Position numbers and translations under genes: made by a program. Shown here piece by piece: positions 1 to 5,480 of a stretch of DNA of 24,794 bases (position 1 is its first letter; each line of letters begins with the position of its first letter). Source of the stretch: a virus; the IMG/VR virus record IMGVR_UViG_3300036850_000061, positions 1-24,794 of that record; one strand, given 5' to 3'. The notes under the pieces are model-generated. The model was not told the DNA's origin. It saw nothing but the letters and a program-made list of their open reading frames with translations, and did not search any database.

Positions 1-54
1 GTGAACGCGAGGGGCCTTTAAGGGCCCTACCCCCTAGGAGCGCCTAGGAGCCGT

Positions 55-363
55 CTAGACGTGGAATCCGATCGCCTGCGTCTCGACCTCGGGCTCCGGC
101 TCGGGTTCCTCACGTTCGGCGTCAGACAGGTAATCGGCGGCGTTCTGCGCCAGCGCTGCAAGCCCAGCGACCAGGGCTGCAGCCAGCGCTAGCGTCCACG
201 CTCGAGCCAGCACCTGCGTGAACCCGGACACCTGAACAGCCACCATCGACCCCGCCAGCGTCTGAAGCGCCGTGCGGATGCCACGCAGCGTGCCGTACAG
301 GAGTGCTGCCTTGAGCCGCTTGGCGATCAACGTTGTCCCTTTCGGCTGTTGCACGTCCGGCAT
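55..363 (-). CDS. Putative holin (r1t-like)
   Basis: Small 102-aa membrane protein, probably the pore former that releases the endolysin. Visible features are a basic N-terminus (about residues 1-28), two hydrophobic stretches (about 29-48 and 52-75, Ala/Leu/Val rich), and a charged C-terminal tail with an alternating Glu-Pro run. Length and layout resemble the r1t-type holins of actinophages (family resemblance only). It is the last gene of the minus-strand lysis operon and its ATG lies 37 bases inside the upstream HNH gene, so translation may be coupled. No good ribosome binding site is visible. An alternative is a generic small membrane protein. The call rests on topology and on the endolysin in the same operon. 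Confidence 0.6.
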   Translation of the reverse strand: MPDVQQPKGTTLIAKRLKAALLYGTLRGIRTALQTLAGSMVAVQVSGFTQVLARAWTLALAAALVAGLAALAQNAADYLSDAEREEPEPEPEVETQAIGFHV

Positions 364-611
364 GCCGGCCGCAGGTTGTTCAAACTGTCGTCACCACCTC
401 GAGCCTTAGGTACCAGGTGGTCGACCGTGTCGGCGTAGGCGCCACAGCGGTAGCAGCTGCGTCCCCAGACCTCAAACACCTGGAGCCTCAAGGCTCGCCA
501 ACCCGGGGGCTTGCGCCAACGGCTAGGACGACTGTCGATCCGGTGCTCGGGACAGCGATCGCCGTCGGACAGCGCACCACAGGTCAGGCACGGGCGCTGG
601 AGCCTTACCAA
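327..611 (-). CDS. HNH endonuclease
   Basis: A 94-aa HNH nuclease of the short phage type. The N-terminus carries a CLTCG knuckle and a downstream CPEH. The core has CYRCG, then VDHLVPKARGG (the catalytic His region), a NLRPAC segment and CRTCNSRKG, that is two CxxC zinc pairs flanking the beta-beta-alpha-metal fold. These nucleases nick or cut DNA, and in phages they act in packaging or as mobile genes. I chose the TTG at 609-611 because it overlaps the TAA of the preceding 42-aa gene. The frame stays open upstream to a GTG at 671, so a longer form is possible. It sits between small lysis-operon genes and overlaps the holin gene. Confidence 0.8.
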   Translation of the reverse strand: MVRLQRPCLTCGALSDGDRCPEHRIDSRPSRWRKPPGWRALRLQVFEVWGRSCYRCGAYADTVDHLVPKARGGDDSLNNLRPACRTCNSRKGQR

Positions 612-733
612 CCCAACGTCCAGGAGTACAGGGCACATAGCCGAGCCCGTACTACCGGGGGCCAGTTGCACTCGTGGGCAAGCTCGTCAAGTACCAAAGC
701 CCACGGGCGCACGAACCAGCGAACGATCCTCAC
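605..733 (-). CDS. Small protein of unknown function (42 aa)
   Basis: A GTG at 731-733 overlaps the TGA of the upstream zinc-finger gene (GTGA), and the frame runs to a TAA at 605-607 that overlaps the TTG start proposed for the HNH gene. The protein starts MRIVRWFVRPW and is rich in Trp, Arg and Leu. It is amphipathic, with no clear transmembrane helix and no recognised motif. Support comes only from the stop-start overlaps at both ends, the pattern used throughout this operon. I do not recognise it. It could be a translational coupler. Confidence 0.5.
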   Translation of the reverse strand: MRIVRWFVRPWALVLDELAHECNWPPVVRARLCALYSWTLGW

Positions 734-915
734 GCCGTGTCCTTGAGCCAAGCCAGCAGACACTCCTGCGAGCACGCCTCGATCGTGATCAACTCCATCG
801 GATCGTCGCTATAGCGCCCGTCACCGAACGGGAGCTCAGTCACGCGCCAACCCTCGGCGGGGTCGTACAGGCCGCCGCACTCGGGGCACCAAGCGATCGG
901 GCCTTGGCTGCTCAC
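730..915 (-). CDS. Small zinc-finger protein (61 aa)
   Basis: Has CPECG near residue 10 and CSQEC near residue 49, the four-cysteine pattern of a small treble-clef or zinc-ribbon domain. The 1740-1943 protein of the same operon has a similar pattern (CxxCG, then FCSxxC). The GTG start at 913-915 overlaps the TGA of the 46-aa gene, and a GGGAGG ribosome binding site lies about 8 bases upstream. No enzymatic motif is seen. The role is unknown; such proteins usually bind nucleic acid or a protein partner. Confidence 0.7.
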   Translation of the reverse strand: MSSQGPIAWCPECGGLYDPAEGWRVTELPFGDGRYSDDPMELITIEACSQECLLAWLKDTA

Positions 916-1052
916 GCGTCGCCTCCCGACACACGCCGAATGTCCTCTACATCCTTGCCTAGAATGTAGGCCGCGGCCTCGACGAGATCACCGAGCAAGG
1001 CTTGACGAGCTCGGGCAAGATCTTCGACGAAAGTCGAACGTGAGTCGTTCAT
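912..1052 (-). CDS. Small helical protein of unknown function (46 aa)
   Basis: ATG at 1050-1052, stop TGA at 912-914. The product begins MNDSRSTFVEDLARARQALL and continues as a charged, helix-forming sequence with an Ala-rich middle. It overlaps the next gene by GTGA. Twenty-five bases upstream the amidase stop overlaps an ATG that opens a 10-codon frame, which itself closes on this gene's ATG. No family recognised. Its reality is supported by exact packing between two convincing genes and by its codon use, which matches the neighbours. Confidence 0.6.
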   Translation of the reverse strand: MNDSRSTFVEDLARARQALLGDLVEAAAYILGKDVEDIRRVSGGDA

Positions 1053-1077
1053 GCGCTAGTCCACAGCTTGTCGTAGC

Positions 1078-1743
1078 TCATGCGCTTGTCTGGACCCGGC
1101 CCTCGTACGGCGCTGCACCGAACGCGTAGACCGAGCCGTCGGAGGCGAGGATGTAGTAGCCGACCCGACCGTCGGGTAGGACGACTGGGCTCAGGCCAAG
1201 GGGCTTCACGTTGGGCTGGAGCGCTGCGTTGGGCTTCTCGGACACGGGGCCCTCCTGGGCTCGGGCTGCGGCTAGGGCAAAGGACAGAACACTGGTCTCG
1301 TGACCGGGGCATGCTGTGGACGCCTTGGGAAGCTCCCGATGGCCGAAAATCGCCGGCCTGGGTGCCAACCACCCAAGGCGAACGCCAGCGGCCACGAGCT
1401 CAGCAAACGTCTGACGTTGGGCATCCGTGGGCTCACGTTCGCTGTAGGTGCCCAAGAGCGCAATGCCCACCGACCGACCGTTAAACCCCTCGGCGTGGGC
1501 ACCCTGGACGCCCCAGCCTCGGCCCTCGAACGCCCGGCCGTCCTCGGACACGAGCCAGTTGTAGCCTATGTCCGACCAGCCCTTGGCCTGGTGGTAACGC
1601 TGGATGCCCCGGACGATCGCCGACGCGAAAGGCCCGGAGGCCGTAACCGTGTGGTGGAGCACCACGGTGCCCTGAGCGGGCGCCAGCGGACTGGACGATT
1701 TGGGCGCCGCTGCGCCCCACTCGGCTCGGCTGATAACGATCAC
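1078..1743 (-). CDS. Endolysin: N-acetylmuramoyl-L-alanine amidase (PGRP/amidase_2 type)
   Basis: A 221-aa zinc amidase that cuts the amide bond between MurNAc and the stem peptide. The fold signature is clear: HHTVT (His30/His31), GYNWLV with Tyr61, the GRGWGVQGAHAEG block, GHRE (His135) and TACPG (Cys145). His, His and Cys are the expected zinc ligands and Tyr61 a catalytic residue. The C-terminal 40 residues form a separate unit, DGRVGYYILASDGSVYAFG, like the repeated cell-wall-associated units of actinobacterial secreted proteins, so it is a probable wall-binding domain present as one copy. No signal peptide is seen, so export should need the holin. The GTG start at 1741-1743 overlaps the upstream TGA. 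Confidence 0.93.
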   Translation of the reverse strand: MIVISRAEWGAAAPKSSSPLAPAQGTVVLHHTVTASGPFASAIVRGIQRYHQAKGWSDIGYNWLVSEDGRAFEGRGWGVQGAHAEGFNGRSVGIALLGTYSEREPTDAQRQTFAELVAAGVRLGWLAPRPAIFGHRELPKASTACPGHETSVLSFALAAARAQEGPVSEKPNAALQPNVKPLGLSPVVLPDGRVGYYILASDGSVYAFGAAPYEGRVQTSA

Positions 1744-1943
1744 GCCTGCACCCGGCGCTTACCCGAACCGTACGCCCCCATGCAGAGTAGTGAGCAGAAC
1801 ATCAACGAGTCGCCTGCCGCCAGCCGATGACCGGGCTGACGTTCCGACCGCCACCAACCCCCCGGCAACCGCCCCAGCGTCTCAAACGGCGACGGCGCTA
1901 CATCGAACCGCCCGCACTGATCACATCGAACCCAGTAGGTCAC
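1740..1943 (-). CDS. Small zinc-finger protein (67 aa)
   Basis: Begins MTYWVRCDQCGRFDV and carries a second cysteine pair FCSLLC near residue 50, giving a CxxC...CxxxC finger. It is flanked on both sides by GTGA overlaps, with the HNH gene upstream and the amidase downstream, so all three are translated together. The same Cys layout recurs in the 730-915 protein, suggesting two related small fingers in one operon. Function unknown, with no catalytic residues seen. Confidence 0.7.
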   Translation of the reverse strand: MTYWVRCDQCGRFDVAPSPFETLGRLPGGWWRSERQPGHRLAAGDSLMFCSLLCMGAYGSGKRRVQA

Positions 1944-2386
1944 TCCGGCCCTCCTCGAATCTTGTCCCGGGCAAGCTCGACAAGCCGGGCGATCAGTTCT
2001 GGCGTGAGCCTCGAGCGCCTACGCGCCATCAGCTCTACGGTGTCGTGGCACGTCGGGCACAGGATCACGACCCACTGATCCTCGGGGTCGTTGCGGACCC
2101 CGAACCTGTGGTGCCCGTGCAGACCCTTGAGCGCCTTACGCCCGCAGGCCTCGCACGCGTTGCCGGCGGCCTCCAGGGCTTGTTGCCTGCGAGCTCGCCA
2201 GGCCGGCGAACGATAGTGCGCTGCCTGAGCCGATGAAACGTGATGCGTGGCCAACGCTGGGAGCCTTCCGTTTAACGGGATAGACCAGCGTTGGCCAATC
2301 CGGGGCTTGAAACGCTTCAGGCGTTTCTGCGACGCCCTGGGTGCCGGGGTGGTGGGCCGGGACGGGCTGGGTGGGCCCGGGAGCAA
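1940..2386 (-). CDS. HNH endonuclease, first gene of the lysis operon
   Basis: HNH nuclease with CEACG, LHGHHRFG (HH pair), a following NDPEDQ segment, and LCPTCH. It ends with a basic helix. The start is uncertain. The longest frame begins at a TTG (2384-2386) two bases after GAGAGAGG, giving 148 aa with a basic Pro/Arg-rich extension. A TTG at 2252-2254 would give a more usual 104-aa protein, and that codon lies inside one arm of a long inverted repeat (2248-2297). The HNH domain begins near 2230. The gene ends in a GTGA overlap with the zinc-finger gene. It could act in DNA packaging or be a mobile nuclease; the sequence does not decide. Confidence 0.8.
   Translation of the reverse strand: MLPGPPSPSRPTTPAPRASQKRLKRFKPRIGQRWSIPLNGRLPALATHHVSSAQAAHYRSPAWRARRQQALEAAGNACEACGRKALKGLHGHHRFGVRNDPEDQWVVILCPTCHDTVELMARRRSRLTPELIARLVELARDKIRGGPE
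2248..2297. repeat. 13-bp perfect inverted repeat (stem-loop)
   Basis: TGGCCAACGCTGG at 2248-2260 is the exact reverse complement of CCAGCGTTGGCCA at 2285-2297. The 24-base interior contains a smaller palindrome, CCGTT-T-AACGG. It lies in the 5' part of the HNH reading frame and spans the alternative TTG start, so it could be an mRNA structure controlling HNH translation or a protein-binding site. Confidence 0.7.
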
Positions 2387-2450
2387 AACCTCTCTCCATA
2401 GACGTGAAATCCGTTACATCGGCCCCTAGCGTCTAACGCTAGCTCTAGTA

Positions 2451-2491
2451 GACCCCGTTAACGCCCGGCCTCCAGCCCCGACGACCCAGGG
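2451..2491 (+). repeat. Dispersed 41-bp repeat, copy 1
   Basis: Starts GACCCCGTTAACGCCCGGCC and ends CGACCCAGGG. Intergenic, about 65 bases upstream (in transcription direction) of the lysis operon. The 5' flank reads TA where other copies have TG. Confidence 0.9.
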
Positions 2492-2531
2492 GAGACCTAC
2501 GGACGCTGAAGCGCTTGCGCTAGACGGCAAA

Positions 2532-2556
2532 CGACCCGACCGTTAGGGCCGGGTCG
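2532..2556 (-). terminator. Probable terminator of the 2589-3340 operon
   Basis: CGACCCG (2532-2538) pairs with CGGGTCG (2550-2556). Two further C-G pairs follow inside an A-C mismatch, closing a five-base loop. On the minus strand only a short TTT follows, so it is a weak intrinsic terminator, placed 33 bases after the stop of the exported-protein gene. Confidence 0.5.
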
Positions 2557-2588
2557 CTCACGTGTGCGTTAGGTACTAGAGCTAGAGG

Positions 2589-2774
2589 CTAGTGCTGGCA
2601 GGGCCGGTAGACGGGGCCGGTCGCCGTGTCGACGTGGCAGATGTCGGGCGGGGGCGTCAGGGGCGGCGGGGCCAGGCCGCAGGTGGCCAGGGTCAGCGCC
2701 AGGGCGGGCGCCAGCGCTAGAAACCGGGCCTGACCTGCCCGTTGTATAGTTATGCACCGGCGCCGGGGGCTCAT
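2589..2774 (-). CDS. Small exported protein, possibly a lipoprotein (61 aa)
   Basis: Its ATG overlaps the TGA of the upstream gene (ATGA), so it is the second gene of a two-gene unit. The N-terminus is basic (MSPRRRC), followed by a hydrophobic segment at about 17-31 ending LALTLATCG. This is a signal peptide with a lipobox-like end, though Thr at -1 is not ideal. The mature part is Pro-rich with two further cysteines (DICHVDTATG and RPCQH). No family recognised. Exported from the infected cell or lysogen if real. Confidence 0.55.
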   Translation of the reverse strand: MSPRRRCITIQRAGQARFLALAPALALTLATCGLAPPPLTPPPDICHVDTATGPVYRPCQH

Positions 2775-3340
2775 GCAGCCACCCGCCCCTCGGACTCGAC
2801 GGCCCGGCGAACCTGAGCCAGCACGGCGGCGAGCTCGTCCAGGGTGTCTAGGACGCCCCCCGGTACCTCGGTACCGGGGGCCTTGACCAGCGCTAGCAGC
2901 TTGCGTCCGACGGCCAAGGCCTTCTCGACCAGCGCCAGCGGGTCGGCCGCCCGTCGGTCCGGCCGCCGGCTCGCCGACCTCGGCCGCAGGCCCCGGGCCG
3001 CCAGCACCTCGCCGACGTGGTACCGGAGGTTGCGCTCGACCCGGGCAGCGGCGGCTCGGTCGGTCAGGCCGGCGCCGTCCAGCATCCGGCGGCGGGCGGC
3101 TAGGTAGCTGGCGCCGGTGCCGTCCAGGTCCTCGAGCGCCAGGCGTAGGTCGACGATGCGCTCGGCGGCGGTGCGGTAGGCGGCCGTCGCTCGGTCACCG
3201 GCGCTGACCGCTGACTTGAGCGCCTTCGTCGCTGCGTCCTCGGCGTCTAGCGCCAGCACGGGCCGCTCCTCTTGGCCCTGGGTCGCTGGGGTCGGAGGCC
3301 GGGCGCTAACGGGGTCCATCTGTCGCTTGGTTCGTGGCAT
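2771..3340 (-). CDS. Helical protein of unknown function carrying the dispersed repeat at its N-terminus
   Basis: A 189-aa protein, very rich in Ala, Arg and Leu, probably all helical. Residues about 30-100 are a charged, coiled-coil-like stretch, followed by a basic segment (RPRSASRRPDRR) and a helical C-terminus. No domain recognised. ATG at 3338-3340 is preferred because AAGGGGAG lies 5 bases upstream; the frame is open farther up. Residues 8-22 (MDPVSARPPTPATQG) are encoded by a copy of the 41-bp repeat, so the N-terminal tail looks acquired. An alternative start is the Met inside this repeat. It lies divergent from the early operon, a place where regulators often sit, but no helix-turn-helix is evident. 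Confidence 0.65.
   Translation of the reverse strand: MPRTKRQMDPVSARPPTPATQGQEERPVLALDAEDAATKALKSAVSAGDRATAAYRTAAERIVDLRLALEDLDGTGASYLAARRRMLDGAGLTDRAAAARVERNLRYHVGEVLAARGLRPRSASRRPDRRAADPLALVEKALAVGRKLLALVKAPGTEVPGGVLDTLDELAAVLAQVRRAVESEGRVAA
2857..2880. repeat. 11-bp perfect inverted repeat inside a coding region
   Basis: CCCCCGGTACC, loop TC, GGTACCGGGGG. It lies within the 3' half of the 189-aa protein gene and encodes the APGTEVPGG turn. A very stable mRNA hairpin would be expected. Confidence 0.7.
3276..3316 (-). repeat. Dispersed 41-bp repeat, copy 2
   Basis: Reverse orientation relative to copy 1, starting CCCTGGGTCG and ending GCTAACGGGGTC. It is inside the 189-aa protein gene, where it is translated as DPVSARPPTPATQG. 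Confidence 0.9.
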
Positions 3341-3450
3341 GTCGCTCCCCTTCGGTCGGTCGGACCGGTTGCCCGACGCCACTCCCAGGGTAGCACGGGG
3401 TCACCCATCCGGTCTACCCCGAAAGTCCTACGAGCTCGGGACGTAAGTCC

Positions 3451-3480
3451 TATACAGTTTCAGGCTACAATGACCGACAA
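3451..3480 (-). promoter_or_regulatory. Possible promoter for the minus-strand 2589-3340 unit
   Basis: Reading the minus strand, TTGTCG (3475-3480) is followed after 18 bases by TGTATA (3451-3456). This is the only AT-rich patch in the divergent 178-base interval. The match to a sigma-70-type promoter is fair, and start-site data are absent. Confidence 0.4.
3466..3471 (+). promoter_or_regulatory. Possible -10 box of the early operon
   Basis: TACAAT lies 48 bases before the first early gene, with no good -35 at 17-18 bases. It overlaps the possible opposing promoter, so the two directions may exclude each other. Confidence 0.35.
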
Positions 3481-3486
3481 TGTCAG

Positions 3487-3501
3487 CGTAGGCAGCCTAC
3501 G
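3487..3501. promoter_or_regulatory. Operator-like palindrome
   Basis: CGTAGGC-A-GCCTACG is a perfect 7-bp inverted repeat around one base. It sits just downstream of the possible early -10 box and immediately before the GGAGAGGAG ribosome binding site region of the first early gene. Its position suits a repressor operator or a translational control site. Confidence 0.45.
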
Positions 3502-3518
3502 GAGAGGAGTCGAGGATC

Positions 3519-3698
3519 ATGCGAGGACACATTGGATCGAAGTTGGTGGCCGACGAGCGCTGGCCCGACGGCCGGGAGCACCGAGGCGAGCCCCGGACAG
3601 CGGGCGCTTGTCCCGAGCGATGCAGTTGCTCGACGTGCTGGTGCGAGTTTCTGACGTGGGCCAACGGGGCCCTCGACAAACGGGAGGTACAGGCGTGA
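3519..3698 (+). CDS. Cys-rich small protein, first gene of the early operon (59 aa)
   Basis: ATG at 3519 is preceded by GGAGAGGAG. The protein has a short amphipathic N-terminus and a dense cysteine cluster (CPERCSCSTCWCEF near residues 35-48) that could bind zinc or an iron-sulfur group. It ends with TGA overlapping the next GTG. Not recognised. As the first gene behind a candidate operator it is a good candidate for an early host-takeover or regulatory protein, but this is inference from position only. Confidence 0.65.
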   Translation: MRGHIGSKLVADERWPDGREHRGEPRTAGACPERCSCSTCWCEFLTWANGALDKREVQA

Positions 3699-3817
3699 TC
3701 GAAACTGAGATCCGAGACGTGCTGGTGCGCATCGAAGAACTGTTGCGAACTCTGATCTTGGATCAGCGGGCGCATCAAACAGCTGTTGCCAAGATCCTAC
3801 GAGGGAGCCGAGCGTGA
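3695..3817 (+). CDS. Small helical protein (40 aa)
   Basis: GTG at 3695 overlaps the TGA of the previous gene, and the stop overlaps the next GTG. The product is one long amphipathic helix: MIETEIRDVLVRIEELLRTL continues with hydrophobic residues spaced as in a coiled coil. Such micro-proteins often dimerise or bind a partner. No family recognised. Confidence 0.6.
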   Translation: MIETEIRDVLVRIEELLRTLILDQRAHQTAVAKILRGSRA

Positions 3818-4218
3818 GTGAGCGTCGAGAGGTGGCAGTCCAGTGTGTGCAGTGCAGCGCCCTGGCCAACGTCCCGGCTTCTGAGGTGCACGTCGCCCGG
3901 AACCCGGGGACTGGGGCGCCCGAGGCAGCGTTCGCCTGCCCGGCATGTGACGCCCCGAACGTGCGGGCGTTGACGCCCGAGCTACTGCTCGCGTTGGCCG
4001 AGGCCGGGGCGCCCGGGGCGGCGGAGGCGGCGACAACGTTGGAGCGTGATCAGATACGGGCGATCACGGAGAACGTCCGGGGGAAAGCCACAGGCGCCCC
4101 GTGGACCGCCCCGTCTCGCCCCACTGGCCCCCCGCTCACCCCCGACGACGAGCTCGACTTCGCCCTGGCGCTCGAGGTGTGCGCCGACCCGGCGGCCGCC
4201 GCCGCCTTGGGCCTATAA
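3814..4218 (+). CDS. Zinc-ribbon protein of unknown function (134 aa)
   Basis: The N-terminal 55 residues form a four-cysteine ribbon: CVQCSA at about 11-16 and CPACDAPN at about 42-49. Then comes an Ala/Glu-rich helical region, a Pro-rich linker near 95-108 and an acidic C-terminal helix. GTG start overlaps the upstream stop by GTGA. A nucleic-acid or protein adaptor is plausible; no catalytic motif is seen. Confidence 0.7.
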   Translation: MSERREVAVQCVQCSALANVPASEVHVARNPGTGAPEAAFACPACDAPNVRALTPELLLALAEAGAPGAAEAATTLERDQIRAITENVRGKATGAPWTAPSRPTGPPLTPDDELDFALALEVCADPAAAAALGL

Positions 4219-4255
4219 GAGGAGGCCGTCGGGGACTGTAACGGGAATCACGTCT

Positions 4256-4783
4256 ATGGAAAGGGAGTGCACTTTGGTAAAGGACTTCGGGGCTTGGACC
4301 CCGTGGCGCACGGCAGGGAGCCCGTTGGTTAGCATCACGGCGGAGGGCCGGAGACGTGCTGAGCGGATACGGGCGAGCCTTCGGGGCGTCACCGAGTGGG
4401 AATTCGTCAACGCTCGGCCTAGTCGGATGGACAAGGACGGGGCCGACGTGCCTGATGGGTTTTCAGGGCGAGAGATGTACCCCGGCGAGTTGCTCAAGGA
4501 TCCGGCGGCCGACCCAGAGCTCGATGCAATAGCGACCGAGTTCCTACGTCCGTCCGAGGAGGCTCGAGCGGCCACCGAGAGACAGCGGGTTGCCCGGGCT
4601 GTTGCCCGGCTGCGGGCCAACCGGCGGAAGCTGATCGCCGACCTGCTCGACGCCGGCCACACCGGGCCCAGCATCTGGGCACTGATCATGGTTTCTCCGC
4701 AGTACGCCGCCCGCACTGCTGAGGACCCGGCGTGGGAGGTCCCGGCGTGGGTGTCGGACGAGATACGGAGGCAACGACCATGA
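4256..4783 (+). CDS. Phage protein of unknown function (175 aa)
   Basis: The frame is convincing because it ends in an ATGA overlap with the next gene. Two starts are possible: ATG at 4256, or TTG at 4274 with AAGGGAG six bases upstream (169 aa). An AGAGGAGG at 4218-4225 is well placed for neither. The middle is a charged helical region with many Arg (about 100-140), followed by DLLDAGHTGPSIWALIMVSP and a PAWEVPAWV ending. The C-terminal third looks like a small helical DNA-binding unit, but I cannot name a family. Confidence 0.6.
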   Translation: MERECTLVKDFGAWTPWRTAGSPLVSITAEGRRRAERIRASLRGVTEWEFVNARPSRMDKDGADVPDGFSGREMYPGELLKDPAADPELDAIATEFLRPSEEARAATERQRVARAVARLRANRRKLIADLLDAGHTGPSIWALIMVSPQYAARTAEDPAWEVPAWVSDEIRRQRP

Positions 4784-4917
4784 GCGAGCCGTGTTCGATC
4801 TGCGGGGACCCCGCATCCCAGTTCACGGAGAACCCATACGCCCTGGAGGTGTGGGGCGATGACGTGCTTGACTGGTACTGCGAGAAGTGCCTAGACGAAT
4901 TTGCTGGGGACATCTAA
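4780..4917 (+). CDS. Small zinc-finger protein (45 aa)
   Basis: Begins MSEPCSICGDP and ends with WYCEKCLDEF, a CxxC-CxxC finger typical of phage micro-proteins. ATG overlaps the previous TGA and GGAGG lies 8-9 bases upstream. Function unknown. It closes the first group of small early genes, followed by a 126-base gap. Confidence 0.75.
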   Translation: MSEPCSICGDPASQFTENPYALEVWGDDVLDWYCEKCLDEFAGDI

Positions 4918-5043
4918 ACGCCAGCGGCCATAAGGGTCGTCGTCCTGTGGGAGGGCTGGGAGGGACGTTAAACAGTGCCAGCGCCGGACACCCTACCCGG
5001 CACCCCAACCTAGCCGGCCGAGGGGCCGGGGAACGGAGCACAG

Positions 5044-5358
5044 ATGGCCAGTAGCAAGCAGCGCACGAAGGTCGAGGACAAGTTCGAGGGTGGCGAGGCG
5101 CACGACTTTGAGACCGGCGACCTGTCCGGCAAGTTCGTGGGCACCCGGCAGATCACCAATCAGTTCGGCGACAAGCTGATCCATGACTTCGAGACCGAGG
5201 CCGGCCCGAAGGTGATCTTCGGCCGGGCCATGTTGAACCGCCTCCTGGCGCAGGTCACGCCGGGGTCCGACGTCGATGTCGTCGAGACGGGCCGCCGGAT
5301 CAAGACGGCCAGCGGCGGGTTGCTCAAGGAGTACGAGGTGTACACCGTCGACGCCTAA
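5044..5358 (+). CDS. OB-fold-like protein, candidate single-stranded DNA-binding protein
   Basis: A 104-aa protein with an acidic N-terminus, then a strand-rich middle (FVGTRQITNQFGDKLIHDFE), a VIFGRAMLNRLLAQVTPG segment and a final strand pair ending in EYEVYTVDA. The pattern of 'forms a value, fixed name of position, low limit of charge' resembles the OB-fold proteins of actinophage replication modules, where a FG-x-A-x-L-x-x-L helix precedes the last strands. ATG at 5044 with GGAG 8 bases upstream. Its place before the exonuclease and polymerase agrees with a replication or recombination role. Assignment is from pattern only. Confidence 0.5.
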   Translation: MASSKQRTKVEDKFEGGEAHDFETGDLSGKFVGTRQITNQFGDKLIHDFETEAGPKVIFGRAMLNRLLAQVTPGSDVDVVETGRRIKTASGGLLKEYEVYTVDA

Positions 5359-5389
5359 TCGCTCAACGCTTAGCGCTTAGGACGAGCGT

Positions 5390-5446
5390 GCGGGGCGCCA
5401 AGCGTTAGCGCCCAGTCGAGTGCTTGTCGCCCGACTGGCGCCCCGC
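5390..5446. terminator. Large nested hairpin between two early genes
   Basis: GCGGGGCGCCA (5390-5400) pairs exactly with TGGCGCCCCGC (5436-5446). An inner AGTCG/CGACT pair (5414-5418 with 5432-5436) competes with the base of that stem. No T-run follows on either strand, so it may be an attenuator, a partial terminator or an RNA processing site rather than a full stop. Confidence 0.5.
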
Positions 5447-5480
5447 CCGAACGGACCCAAGCCCAACGAAAGGATCAAAC

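Larger units (their letters stand above)
2387..2588. other. Intergenic region with repeat copy and hairpin
   Basis: A non-coding stretch of about 200 bases between the end of the 61-aa exported protein gene and the lysis operon. It holds one copy of the dispersed 41-bp repeat (2451-2491), a hairpin (2532-2556), and several short CTAG-containing words (around 2426-2446 and 2575-2592). No convincing -35/-10 pair for the lysis operon was found. Confidence 0.5.

Noticed and set aside
1-54. Small GGGCC/GGCCC stem and CCTAGGAGC direct repeat after the holin gene
   Set aside because: Might be a terminator of the lysis operon, but the stem is only about five pairs and the window ends there, so I do not list it as a feature.
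2136-2399. Alternative 87-aa minus-strand frame with ATG overlapping the HNH ribosome site
   Set aside because: Out of frame with the clear HNH motifs, though its ATG at 2397-2399 is well formed. No recognised sequence after it.
4949-5053. Possible 33-codon plus-strand frame before the OB-fold-like gene
   Set aside because: Low-complexity Gly/Pro/Arg product running into the next gene; no ribosome site better than chance. The gap 4918-5043 otherwise shows only a weak GGCC pairing.
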